Source: Streptomyces sp. MUM 178J (GTDB taxonomy: Bacteria > Actinomycetota > Actinomycetes > Streptomycetales > Streptomycetaceae). Taken from it: a DNA stretch of 61,196 nucleotides. Positions 8,813-16,887 of this stretch are shown in pieces. The notes below the pieces were generated by a model. It made no database searches and was not told the DNA's origin. It saw nothing but the letters and a program-made list of their open reading frames with translations. The position numbers were made by a program, and so were the translations under genes. The DNA lies in contig NZ_JADWYQ010000038.1 in the NCBI RefSeq assembly GCF_022414575.1, positions 1-61,196 on the forward strand. Direction: 5' to 3'. Within the stretch, counting starts at the first letter, position 1; each line of letters begins with the position of its first letter.

Positions 8813-9424
8813 TCAGTCCTCGGCCAGCCGTACGGTGAAGAGGTCTGCCATGTCGGGCAGCAGGTCTAGATGTTGAGGATCGACAATCCAGTCCTCGCCG
8901 TCACAGGCGAGCGTGCCTGGAGACGGCTGCTCCTCGGCCTCGGCCCCATCGTCTGTCTGGCCGTCGTCTTCGCCTTCGGGTGAATCCTGCGCATCCTCCG
9001 GGGGTGCCTCCCGCTCCGCAGGTGTGAACGTGCAACCGGGTTCGACGATCGCGGTGGCAGTCGCCTTGGCATGTTCACCCGCCGTGCCGCTGACGATGTT
9101 GTCGCCCATCGGTTCACGGGATGTGGCGGTGACGGTGAATCCCCAGCGGCCGTCCGTCAGTCGGGCGCAGGAGGCCGTGGCGTCGTTTCTGGCCGCGAAG
9201 CGCGCCGCCTCGGCGCAGCCGTCGGCGGTTCCGCTCAGCTCTCCGTCGAAGAGGTCTTCCAGGTCGTCGAGGAAGTCGGCGAGGTCCAGCTCGTCCCTGG
9301 ACTCCTGGGCCGCCGCCAGGGCGGCGGCGTCGGCTGCGGTCTGCGTGCCGCTGCGTTTGGTGTCCGCCTGGCCCAGGGCGAGATAGACGAGCGCAACGAA
9401 GAGCAGGCCGACGACCGCTGCCAT
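8813..9424 (-). CDS. TadG-like pseudopilin/pilus assembly protein
   Basis: The product carries one N-terminal membrane helix (MAAVVGLLFVALVYLALGQ) followed by TQTAADAAALAAAQES, the signature after the helix in TadG/TadE-like actinobacterial proteins. The frame continues upstream through RDRGQATPLY, the class III leader-like site, but no ATG, GTG or TTG lies between the flp stop (9481) and the ATG at 9424. The annotated start is therefore a minimum; a CTG near 9490 may be the real one. Position 5 after the RG/Q site is Leu rather than Glu. The C-terminal part is acidic. Likely a minor component assembled with Flp. Confidence 0.65.
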   Translation of the reverse strand: MAAVVGLLFVALVYLALGQADTKRSGTQTAADAAALAAAQESRDELDLADFLDDLEDLFDGELSGTADGCAEAARFAARNDATASCARLTDGRWGFTVTATSREPMGDNIVSGTAGEHAKATATAIVEPGCTFTPAEREAPPEDAQDSPEGEDDGQTDDGAEAEEQPSPGTLACDGEDWIVDPQHLDLLPDMADLFTVRLAED

Positions 9425-9480
9425 GTACAGCGGTGTGGCCTGCCCTCTGTCCCGGTATGTGCCGTAAGGCCGCCGTCGGC

Positions 9481-9741
9481 TCAGCCGCCTCCGCCGCCGC
9501 TGTTCAGGACGGAACGGATCTTCGCCGTGAAGGTGTTGGCGATCTCGGAGCCGATGTTGGTGTTGAGCAACAGGATCACGATCGCCACCACCAGGATGGT
9601 GATCCCCACATACTCGATCGCCCCCTGCCCCGCCTCCCGGCGTCGGCCGACGCCCTCCAGGACCGCGTCCCGCCAGTGCGACAAGTGGACCTTGGCGGCG
9701 GTCACGGCCCTCAGTCCGGTGTCCGTACCGGTGTCCGTCAT
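9481..9741 (-). CDS. flp: Flp-type major pilin
   Basis: 86 residues from an ATG preceded by AAGGGGAAGG. A 38-residue basic leader ends in REAG, followed by QGAIEYVGITILVVAIVILLL. With cleavage after that Gly, residues 5 and 6 of the mature pilin are Glu-Tyr, the hallmark of Flp prepilins. The mature peptide is about 46 residues and ends in a polyglycine tail. The precursor would be cut by a TadV-type peptidase, which is not in the window. The two-component system lies directly upstream and is a plausible regulator of this abundantly needed subunit. Confidence 0.9.
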   Translation of the reverse strand: MTDTGTDTGLRAVTAAKVHLSHWRDAVLEGVGRRREAGQGAIEYVGITILVVAIVILLLNTNIGSEIANTFTAKIRSVLNSGGGGG

Positions 9742-9875
9742 GGCCTTCCCCTTCGACCCCTGTGGCTTCGACACGGGCAAAGTACGCCGTCGCCGTCGTC
9801 CTCGACATGGGTCTGTGGGCCCAACTCCGCGAGAGCACCCCTGCATGGCACCGGAGTCGGCCGAATTTACGTCGG

Positions 9876-10760
9876 TCAGCCATGCTGCGCGGGGCCCCCT
9901 CTCCCTGCGTCGCCGTGCCAGATCGCGATCGCCTCGCCGCGGCTGCCTGCGCCGAGCTTGGCGAAAATACGGTTGATGTGGTTCTTCACGGTCTTCTGGC
10001 TGATGAAGCAGGAGGCGGCGATCTGCTGGTTGGTCATGCCCGCTGCGATCAGTTCCATGACCTCCACCTCCCGGCGGCTCAGCGCGGTGTTCTCAGCACG
10101 CGGTCTCCCGACCGCGCCGGACCCCTGTGAAGAATGTGCCACATTCGCTTGAGCAAGCGAAGCCGGTTGCACGGATTGGCCGCGTCGAATTGCAGAGTGA
10201 ACCTCCGGAGCCGCCTTGCCCGTTGGGGTGACGGGCAGATCATGCCCATGCGACGGCTGTATGAAATTCGCTCCGTATGCGGTCGCAGATGTTCTGTTTC
10301 CAGTCGTGCAGGGGATGGAGGGGGCTGAAGAGGTTGACGGCCGTCCTCCGGGCAGCAGGGCTTCGGCTGCGGAGGGGGTGAAGCGGGGGCGGCCCGCGCT
10401 GATGTCCCGTACCGCCGAGATGAGGTCGTCCGCGGTGAACTCGCCGTAGACGAGATAGCCGCTCGCCCCGCGGCGCATGGCCTCCTGGACGGCCTTCTGC
10501 TCCCTGCTGTACGTGAGCATCAGCACCGGCGCCAGTCGGGCCAGGTATGGCAGGGCCGCCATGCCGTCGACGCCCGGCATGCGGACGTCCAGCAGGATGG
10601 CGTCCGGGCGCAGCCGGAGCGCGGCGGCGTGGGCCTGGCGGCCGTCCGCTGTCTCGGCGACGACACGGAGGCCGTCGCGCTCGTGGAGCAGTGCCGTGAG
10701 TCCGGCCCGTACGACCGGGTTGTCGTCGGCGACCACGATGCGCAGCTTCCCGTCCGGCAT
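9876..10760 (-). CDS. NarL/LuxR-family response regulator
   Basis: 294 residues, starting at an ATG after AAGGAGGCAGCACCC. The receiver domain (1-120) has the acidic pair ADDN, phospho-acceptor Asp58 (ILLDVRMPG), a Thr in LMLTYSRE and a Lys in the expected position. The GerE-type HTH lies at about 228-285 (LSRREVEVMELIAAGMTNQQ). The linker between them is about 90 residues, far longer than usual and low in complexity. Its partner kinase is just upstream. It is followed by flp, so it probably controls pilus expression. Confidence 0.9.
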   Translation of the reverse strand: MPDGKLRIVVADDNPVVRAGLTALLHERDGLRVVAETADGRQAHAAALRLRPDAILLDVRMPGVDGMAALPYLARLAPVLMLTYSREQKAVQEAMRRGASGYLVYGEFTADDLISAVRDISAGRPRFTPSAAEALLPGGRPSTSSAPSIPCTTGNRTSATAYGANFIQPSHGHDLPVTPTGKAAPEVHSAIRRGQSVQPASLAQANVAHSSQGSGAVGRPRAENTALSRREVEVMELIAAGMTNQQIAASCFISQKTVKNHINRIFAKLGAGSRGEAIAIWHGDAGRGGPAQHG

Positions 10761-10789
10761 GGGTGCTGCCTCCTTGCAGTGGGAGTGGA

Positions 10790-10884
10790 GGGGGAGGAGG
10801 TGAGGAAGAGGGGATGAGGGGGTGAGAAGGAGGGGGTGAGGAAGAGGCGGTGAGGGGGTGAGGGGGTGGGAGCGGAGGAGGTTG
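10790..10884 (-). repeat. purine/pyrimidine-asymmetric repeat between kinase and regulator genes
   Basis: The 124-bp gap between kinase stop and regulator start is filled with irregular copies of GAGGGGGTGAG-like units on the plus strand, so the transcribed strand is C/T-rich (CCCCCTCA). It may form an unusual structure or simply be slippage-prone sequence. No promoter could be made out in it. Confidence 0.5.
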
Positions 10885-12213
10885 TCAGAGAGCGGTCGGG
10901 ACCGCCCGGGCTCTCAGCGAGGTCGACCCCGCCGGTACACGTGTCAAGGACGCCGGCAACGGCAGTTCCAGCCGCACCTCCGTGCCCCGTTGCGCCCGGC
11001 CCCTGCCGATGCGGATACGCGCGCCGATGGACGCCGCCCGCTCCACCATTCCCAGCATGCCGAAGTGGCCGTTCCGCCGAAGGGTTTCCAGGCAGGTGCC
11101 GGGCGGCAGGCCGGGGCCGTCGTCGTAGACGCTGATCCGCAGGACGTCCCCGTCGGCGCCGACCGTCAGCTCCACTGCCGTGGGGCCGGCGTGCCGGCAG
11201 GCGTTCTCCAGCGCCTCCTCGACGATGGCGAGCGCCTGCCGGGACACCGCGGGCGGGATCCGTGCGGCGGCGTCCGCATCCGGACCGGGCGGCCCGTGGA
11301 AGGTCGTGCGCACGCCGTGGACCCGTTCGCAGCGCTCCGCCCTGGCGGCGAGTTCGGTGAACAGGTCGCCTGCCGCGGCCGGGGCGCGCAGGTCCGTCAG
11401 CAGGCTCCGGGACTCCGCCGCCGCCCGGCGGGCCGCGAGCCCCACCGCCTCGGCCCGTCGTCTGACAGCGGCCGGGTCCAGCCGGTCGGCGCTGCGCGCC
11501 AGGCCCTCCGCGGCGAGGGAGAGCCCGTACAGGGTCTTGGCCACGGAGTCGTGCATCTCGCGGGCGAGCCGGGCCCGTTCCTCCTCCACCGCGTCCCGCA
11601 CGGCGAGGCGTGCTCGCGCCTCGGTGAGCGCCTGCGACGCCGCGCCGAAGCGCAGCAGCAGGCCGCGCAGGGAGCTGCCGGCCGCGCCGGCGAGCACGCA
11701 CAGCCCCGCCATGAGCAGGGCGGACGCGTCCGCCTCTGCGTCCGGGTCGACCGCGTAGGCGGCGGTGAGCAGCAGGGCCTGCAGCGGGGCGAAGATCGTC
11801 GCGCCGCGCCAGCCGTAGACGAGGCCGGCCAGCAGCGGGGTGCACAGGGTGACGTAGGTGAGCGTCGAGCCTGGCGAGGCGGAGAAGAGCAGCAGTGCGC
11901 CGAACAGCATGTCGACGGCGAGCAGCGAGGGGTGGCGCAGTAGTATCGGGCCAAAGCGCTCCCAGTCGCGCAGCAGGACGTATGAGCCCATGACCGTGAC
12001 CAGCGCCGCCGAGCCGACCAGCCAGGCTCCCAGGCCGAGACCCACGCCCGACAGCGCGAATGGGGCGGCGAGCGCGGTCATGGCGAGGCGGAAGCCGAAG
12101 AGCTGGCGGCACATGGCCTGGAGCGCGTTGATCTGGATGGGGACGGGGGGCGGGGGTTCGGGCGGAGCCTGCGCGTCCTCGGGCGCCGGGGCGGTCTCCG
12201 GAGACACCGTCAC
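10885..12213 (-). CDS. membrane histidine kinase (HisKA_3 type)
   Basis: 442 residues with GTG start one base after the tadC stop. The N-terminal part (about 38-185) has five to six membrane helices and little extracellular sequence, so the signal is probably membrane or envelope state. The HisKA_3 dimer helix carries His221 (LAREMHDSVAKTLYG). The ATPase domain shows the N box EEALENACRHA, G1 box VYDDGPGLP and GHFGMLGMVERA. It should phosphorylate the adjacent NarL-type regulator. Embedding between tadC and flp is unusual and argues for control of the pilus itself. Confidence 0.92.
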   Translation of the reverse strand: MTVSPETAPAPEDAQAPPEPPPPVPIQINALQAMCRQLFGFRLAMTALAAPFALSGVGLGLGAWLVGSAALVTVMGSYVLLRDWERFGPILLRHPSLLAVDMLFGALLLFSASPGSTLTYVTLCTPLLAGLVYGWRGATIFAPLQALLLTAAYAVDPDAEADASALLMAGLCVLAGAAGSSLRGLLLRFGAASQALTEARARLAVRDAVEEERARLAREMHDSVAKTLYGLSLAAEGLARSADRLDPAAVRRRAEAVGLAARRAAAESRSLLTDLRAPAAAGDLFTELAARAERCERVHGVRTTFHGPPGPDADAAARIPPAVSRQALAIVEEALENACRHAGPTAVELTVGADGDVLRISVYDDGPGLPPGTCLETLRRNGHFGMLGMVERAASIGARIRIGRGRAQRGTEVRLELPLPASLTRVPAGSTSLRARAVPTAL

Positions 12214-12214
12214 A

Positions 12215-13102
12215 TCAGCCTCCGAAGATGTCGCTGAGGTCGACCTGCGACGCGTAGTAGAAGCCCGCCACGATGAGGATCATCGTCCCCGGGAGCATGA
12301 ACCCGGTGACGATGAGCGTCGCCTTGGGCACCGCCTTGGCGGCCTTGCGGCGGGCGTTCTGGGCGTCTGTCCTGCGCATGTCGTTGGCGATCTGGATCAG
12401 CGTGTCGACGATCGGCGCGCCCAGCTCCTCTCCCTGCTGCAGCGCGGAGACGAACATCGACACCTGGTCGGACTCATTGCGTTTGCGCAGCTGCTCGAAG
12501 GCTTCGCGGCGTCCCACGCCCATGTCCATCTGGCGCAGGGTGATGCTCAGTTCGTCGGCCCAGGGGCCCTCGTACTTCTCCGCGACCCGTTCCAGGGCCT
12601 GGCGGAAGCCGAGTCCTGCGGAGACGACCACCGCGAGGACGTCGAGGAAGTCGGGGAGGGTGCGTTCGATGTCGTCCTTGCGGCGGCTGATGGCGGCGCG
12701 GAGGAGGACGTCGGTCCAGAACAGGCCGTAGAGGAGGAAGAAGACCGAGAAGAACAGATGCCCGTTGAGCAGCATGCCGACGGAGACCAGTCCGCCGAGG
12801 CCGCCGTAGACGGCGCGGCGGGCGGCGTAGCGGTCGACGGTGAGGCCGCCCGGGTTGCCCGCCATGTCCAGTTTCCGACGTAGGGCCTCTACGCGCTTGG
12901 GGCCCATGAGGCGCAGTACCTGCGGGGCGTGGCGCATGCCGAGGCGGTCGATGGCGGAGGAGGTGGCGGTGGTGCGGGTGGCGCCGACTTCCAGGGCGAC
13001 GGCGAGGTCGCCGGGGAGGCGGGCCTCCGCGCGGTACATGCGGATGCCGTGGAACATGCCGTAGACGGCGAGTCCCATGACGGCCGCGAGAATCAGGGCC
13101 AT
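12215..13102 (-). CDS. tadC: TadC inner-membrane platform protein
   Basis: 295 residues with an N-terminal helix, a helix pair around 95-135 and a C-terminal helix (LPGTMILIVAGFYYAS). The T2SS-F (GspF) domain at about 145-275 contains LPDFLDVLAVVVSAGLGFRQ and the SMFVSALQQGEELG motif typical of TadC. It should form the inner-membrane platform with TadB for Flp assembly. tadB lies upstream in the same direction, separated by about 170 bp of short repeats. The kinase gene follows after a single base. Confidence 0.9.
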   Translation of the reverse strand: MALILAAVMGLAVYGMFHGIRMYRAEARLPGDLAVALEVGATRTTATSSAIDRLGMRHAPQVLRLMGPKRVEALRRKLDMAGNPGGLTVDRYAARRAVYGGLGGLVSVGMLLNGHLFFSVFFLLYGLFWTDVLLRAAISRRKDDIERTLPDFLDVLAVVVSAGLGFRQALERVAEKYEGPWADELSITLRQMDMGVGRREAFEQLRKRNESDQVSMFVSALQQGEELGAPIVDTLIQIANDMRRTDAQNARRKAAKAVPKATLIVTGFMLPGTMILIVAGFYYASQVDLSDIFGG

Positions 13103-13126
13103 CGGGCTGCCTCCCTTCGGGGCGGT

Positions 13127-13180
13127 GGTCGAGAAGGTCGAGAAGGTCGAGGTGGTCGAGAAGGTCGAAGTGGTCCGCGT
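13127..13180 (-). repeat. degenerate 9-bp tandem repeat in the tadB-tadC gap
   Basis: About five irregular copies of GGTCGAGAA and related 9-mers lie between the tadC start and the tadB stop. The phase is kept but the copies vary. No function seen. Confidence 0.5.
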
Positions 13181-13272
13181 GGTCGGGGGTGGTGGTCGGC
13201 GGCGGTGGCGGGTGGCCCCGTTGGAGGGGGCAGGCCGTGGGCGGAGGTGGGACGGGGCCCGGCGGCGACGGG

Positions 13273-14214
13273 TCAGATCCGGACGCGTGTGAGACGGTTG
13301 ATCAGGACGAATCCGGCAGCGTAGAGCCCGGCGGCGGCCAGCACCGCCAGCCTGCCGCCGACCGAGCCGGTCATATCGTCCAGGGCGCCGTCCCGCATGC
13401 TGTTGATCATCAGCAGGAAGCCGAGGCCCAGGACGGGTACGGCCACGGCGGTCACCTTGACCTGGGAGAGCAGGGTGGCGACCTCACGCCGGGTCTCCTT
13501 GCGCTCTTCCAACGTCTCGGTGAGGTTGCGCAGCGAGGTGACGATGGCGCCGCCGGCCCGGTTGGACAGGATGAGCGTCGAGACGAGCACGTTGAGTTCG
13601 CGTGACGGGAGCCGTTCGACGAGGTCGCCCAGCGCGTCGTCGAGCGAGCGGCCGAGGGCGAGCTGGTCGGCGACGCGGCGCAGTTCCTCACGCGCCGGGT
13701 CGTCCAGTTCCTCCACGGCCAGGCCGATCGCCGTGCGCAGTGCGAGTCCGGCCTGAGTGGCGTTGGCCAGTACGCGGGTGAGCTCGGGGAGTTGGTTGAT
13801 GAACGCCTCCGTGCGTTTGAGGCGCTGCCAGTTGAGGAAGCCGTGCGCTCCCCACAGGCCGATGACGGCGGCGAGCAGGCCGAAGAAGGGCGCGAAGACG
13901 GTGGCGACGAGCAGGTAGAGCGCGAGCAGGGCGCCTGCGGCGTACGCGGTGTACTCGCCGGGGGTGAGGTCGAGGCCGGTCGCCGAGAGCCGCTGTTCGA
14001 TGCGTTTGCCGAGCCTGGTCCGGCGCAGCCGGCGGTCGAGGCCGCTGAAGCGGCGGCGACGCCCGCTCTCGATCGCGAGGGGTCCCGTCTGTGCCATCCG
14101 CTCCATCAGGTCCTGCTTCTGGGCGTGGCCCTTGGCGTAGAGCTGCACGCCGGCGATGGCGAGCGCGCCGGAGAGCAGAGTGACGCCGGTGGTCAGCAGG
14201 GGGAGGCTGGTCAT
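13273..14214 (-). CDS. tadB: TadB inner-membrane platform protein
   Basis: 313 residues from the ATG MTSLPLLTTGVTL. A membrane helix at the start, a helix pair around 95-130 and C-terminal helices frame a T2SS-F domain (about 150-275). This includes INQLPELTRVLANATQAGLA and LSNRAGGAIVTSLRNLTETL, the usual TadB motifs. With TadC it forms the membrane platform that TadA drives. A longer in-frame extension upstream is Pro-rich, overlaps tandem repeats and lacks a good ribosome site, so the internal ATG is preferred. Confidence 0.9.
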   Translation of the reverse strand: MTSLPLLTTGVTLLSGALAIAGVQLYAKGHAQKQDLMERMAQTGPLAIESGRRRRFSGLDRRLRRTRLGKRIEQRLSATGLDLTPGEYTAYAAGALLALYLLVATVFAPFFGLLAAVIGLWGAHGFLNWQRLKRTEAFINQLPELTRVLANATQAGLALRTAIGLAVEELDDPAREELRRVADQLALGRSLDDALGDLVERLPSRELNVLVSTLILSNRAGGAIVTSLRNLTETLEERKETRREVATLLSQVKVTAVAVPVLGLGFLLMINSMRDGALDDMTGSVGGRLAVLAAAGLYAAGFVLINRLTRVRI

Positions 14215-14236
14215 GGCGGGCGGTTCTCCCAGGTGG

Positions 14237-14348
14237 TCGGGGGGCTGGTGTCGGGGGGCTGGTGTCGGGGGGCTGGTGTCGGGGGGCTGGTCGGGGTCGG
14301 GTATCAGGGGGCGGGTACCGGGGTCGGGTATCAGGGGGCGGGTACCGG
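14237..14348. repeat. two adjacent tandem repeats in the tadA-tadB gap
   Basis: Positions 14237-14290 hold almost four copies of the 14-mer TCGGGGGGCTGGTG. Positions 14292-14348 hold two copies of a 27-bp unit containing GTATCAGGGGGCGGGTACC. They fill the 184-bp gap between the tadA stop and the tadB start. Copy number is likely to vary between strains. Confidence 0.85.
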
Positions 14349-14398
14349 ATGGCAGGGGCAGGGCGGGGCGTACGGCGGGCGCGTCGTCGAGCGAGGCG

Positions 14399-15739
14399 TC
14401 ACGCGGTCGTCGTGCGTATCGCGAGCTGCTCCTCCGTGTGGGCCACGCCGAACGCCGGCGGGAGTGCCTCACCCGCCATGTACAGGCGCTGGGCGAGCCG
14501 CCGGGGCAGCGGGAAGTACGCGAACCGTCCGCGTACGACCCCGTCGCCGGTCAGCGGCTCGGCCTCGAAGCGGCAGACGGTGACGATGCGGTAGTCCTGG
14601 CGTCCGTACGAGTCGACGATGGCGATCTCGGTGATCCTGCGGCTGCCGTCGACATGTCGGGAGAGCTGCACGATGATGTCGACGGCGCTGTTGATCTGGT
14701 CGTGGATCGCGGCGAACGGTATCTCCACCTCGGACATCGAGCTGAGGGTCTGCAGTCGCATCAGCGCGTCCTCGGCGCTGTTGGCGTGGACGGTGGCCAG
14801 CGAGCCGTCGTGGCCGGTGGACATCGCCTGGAGCATGTCGAGCGTCTCCCCGCCTCGCACCTCGCCGACGATGATGCGGTCGGGGCGCATGCGCAGGGAG
14901 TTGCGTACCAGGTCGCGGATGGTGATCCGGCCCTTGCCCTCGACGTTGGCGGGCCGGCTCTCCAGGGTGATGACGTGGGACTGCTGGAGCTGGAGCTCCG
15001 CCGAGTCCTCGATGGTGACGATGCGTTCATGACCCGGGATGAGACCGGAGAGGGCGTTGAGGAGAGTGGTCTTGCCGGTGCCGGTGGCACCGGAGACGAT
15101 CACGTTGAAGCGGGCGCGGACCAGTCCGGCCAGCAGCATCAGGATGTGTTCGTCGAGGGAGCCGAGGCCGATCATCTCCTGGAGGGTGAAGGCGCGAGGG
15201 AAGCGGCGGATGGTGAGGATGGGGCCGGAGAGGGAAAGCGGCGGGATGATGACGTTGACGCGCTCACCGCTGGGGAGGCGGGCGTCGACCATCGGATTGG
15301 CCTCGTCCACCCGGCGGTTGACGGTGGAGACGATCCGCTCGATGGTCTGCATCAGCTGTTCGGCGGAGGAGAAGCGCATCGGCAGCAGCTCCAGGCGTCC
15401 GCCGCGCTCGACGAAGACCTGCTCGGGTCCGTTCACCATGATCTCGCTGATGGAGGCGTCTTCGAGGAGCGGCTCCAGGATGCCGAGGCCGAGCGCCTCG
15501 TCGACGACCCTGCGGATGAGCTGCGAACGCTCCACGGTGGAAAGAACGGGGCCTTCGCGGCTGATGATGTGTCCGAGGACCCGCTCCAGCCGGACGCGCC
15601 GCTCGGCGGCGGCAAGGGCCGACATCTCGGCGAGGTCGATCTCCTCCAGCAGCTTGGCCCGGTAGACCCCGACAAGCCGGCTCTCCTCGCTGAGGCCCTT
15701 CACCGGCTCGGGGTTGTTGATGCGCGCCCGCAGGCTCAA
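14399..15739 (-). CDS. tadA: TadA/CpaF secretion ATPase
   Basis: 446 residues, the normal length for CpaF/TadA. The GspE-type domain shows Walker A GATGTGKTT (217-225), Asp box IEDSAEL (about 243), Walker B RIIVGEVRGGE (288-298) and His box STGHDGSLATVHAN (307-320). The N-terminal helical domain (20-115) is the usual CpaF one. It powers assembly of the Flp pilus on the cytoplasmic face, working with TadB and TadC encoded next. It starts at an ATG about 40 bp after the TadE-like gene. Confidence 0.95.
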   Translation of the reverse strand: MSLRARINNPEPVKGLSEESRLVGVYRAKLLEEIDLAEMSALAAAERRVRLERVLGHIISREGPVLSTVERSQLIRRVVDEALGLGILEPLLEDASISEIMVNGPEQVFVERGGRLELLPMRFSSAEQLMQTIERIVSTVNRRVDEANPMVDARLPSGERVNVIIPPLSLSGPILTIRRFPRAFTLQEMIGLGSLDEHILMLLAGLVRARFNVIVSGATGTGKTTLLNALSGLIPGHERIVTIEDSAELQLQQSHVITLESRPANVEGKGRITIRDLVRNSLRMRPDRIIVGEVRGGETLDMLQAMSTGHDGSLATVHANSAEDALMRLQTLSSMSEVEIPFAAIHDQINSAVDIIVQLSRHVDGSRRITEIAIVDSYGRQDYRIVTVCRFEAEPLTGDGVVRGRFAYFPLPRRLAQRLYMAGEALPPAFGVAHTEEQLAIRTTTA

Positions 15740-15778
15740 GGTCCGACTCCCCTCCTTCGCTTCGGTACCCGCGCGGCC

Positions 15779-16390
15779 TCAGTCGCGCGGCATGGTGGCG
15801 CTCTTGCTCGTCCGGAGGCTGAAGAGGCCGGGTACGACGGAGGGCACGGTGACGGTCGCCCGGACGGTCACCTCGTCGGCGCCGCCGGACAGCGCGAACC
15901 CGGCGTCCAGCCAGGAACTCATGGCCGCACGGCCCGCCGTCTCGTAGCCGGTGTCCGCCTCGTTCTGGGAGGCGACGCGGGCGGCGGCGCGGGCCGCGGT
16001 GCCCGCCTGCTGAGCCGCGTACACGGCGAGGCCGACCTGGACGGCGGCCATGGCGACGAACAGCAGGAGCACCAGCCAGCCGCCGTACTCGATGACGGCC
16101 TGGCCGCGGTCGCCGCCGTCCGGGCGGTGGGCCCGGCGCGGCTGCGGGTCGCGGCCGGGGGCCCGGCCGCAGTTCCGGCTCCGGTCCCGGCTCCGGTCCC
16201 GGCTCCGGCGGCGCACGGGTCCGGGCTCCGGTCGGGAGTAGTCCGCCCCGGGTGCGCATGCGCAGGCGGGTGCGGCTCCCGCGCCGGGCACGGCAGCGGG
16301 CGGGGTACCCGGGCGGACTGCCGAGCGGACTGCCGGACGGACTCCCGGGCGGACTGCCGAGCCGTGCGCGGGTCCGGATGCAGGTATCAC
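15779..16390 (-). CDS. tadE: TadE-like minor pilin (second copy) with long repetitive leader
   Basis: The GTG at 16390 overlaps the upstream stop as GTGA and is preceded by GGAGGGACC, so it is the preferred start (203 residues). A 96-residue leader is rich in Arg/Pro repeats (RPGVRPAVRSAVRPG, RSRDRSRDRSR). It ends DGGDRG, followed by QAVIEYGGWLVLLLF, giving Glu at position 5 of the mature form. After the helix comes QQAGTAARAAARVASQ, typical of TadE. The leader is far longer than normal; a start closer to the helix is possible but none with a ribosome site is obvious. Confidence 0.82.
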   Translation of the reverse strand: MIPASGPAHGSAVRPGVRPAVRSAVRPGTPPAAVPGAGAAPACACAPGADYSRPEPGPVRRRSRDRSRDRSRNCGRAPGRDPQPRRAHRPDGGDRGQAVIEYGGWLVLLLFVAMAAVQVGLAVYAAQQAGTAARAAARVASQNEADTGYETAGRAAMSSWLDAGFALSGGADEVTVRATVTVPSVVPGLFSLRTSKSATMPRD

Positions 16391-16887
16391 GGCTGGTCCC
16401 TCCTCTCCGTCGCGGCGGCCGCCCTCCCCGGGACGGTGACCGGAAGGTTGAACGCCCCGGGGAACAGCAGCGGGACGCGCAGGTCGGCGCGGGCGGTGAA
16501 GACGTCTCCCTGCCGTCCGCAGTCGATGTCGTACGACCACGCCCCCGGGATGTGCTCCCCGCCGGCCCGCTCACAGGCGGCATGCGCGCCGCCCTCGGCG
16601 ACGGTGCCGGCCCTGACGGCCTGGTCCGCGGCGTTCCCGGCGAGGACGAGCGTGTAGCCGACGAGCGCCGACTGCCAGAGCACGGCGAGCGTGACCAGGA
16701 TGATCGGGACCATGCCCGTGAACTCGATGACCGACTGGCCCCGGTCGTCCCGCGCAAGCCCCGCCGTCACGACCCCCGCGGTCAGGGGGTCGGTCGCCAC
16801 ATGCCCAGCCGTCACGACCCCCGCCGTCACCGACTCGGTCGCCACATGCCCCGCCGTCACGACCCCCTCCGTCACCGACTCGGCCAT
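16387..16887 (-). CDS. tadE: TadE-like minor pilin (first copy) with three 15-residue leader repeats
   Basis: 166 residues from an ATG that overlaps the TGA of the CpaE-like gene. Before the class III cleavage site (RDDRG/QSVIEFTG, Gly50) the leader is three copies of a 15-residue unit like ESVTAGVVTAGHVAT, matching a 45-bp DNA repeat at 16763-16887. The helix MVPIILVTLAVLWQSAL is followed by AGNAADQAVRAGTV, as in TadE proteins. The C-terminal part has three Cys and should lie outside. Function is inferred as a minor pilin or assembly factor. Confidence 0.85.
   Translation of the reverse strand: MAESVTEGVVTAGHVATESVTAGVVTAGHVATDPLTAGVVTAGLARDDRGQSVIEFTGMVPIILVTLAVLWQSALVGYTLVLAGNAADQAVRAGTVAEGGAHAACERAGGEHIPGAWSYDIDCGRQGDVFTARADLRVPLLFPGAFNLPVTVPGRAAAATERRDQP

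Noticed and set aside
10520..12112. 530-codon minus-strand frame through the kinase gene
   Set aside because: It is out of frame with the clear histidine kinase and contains no motif; a shadow.
14156..16657. 833-codon plus-strand open frame opposite tadA and the TadE genes
   Set aside because: It is antisense to well-recognised genes; long open antisense frames are normal in DNA of this GC content.
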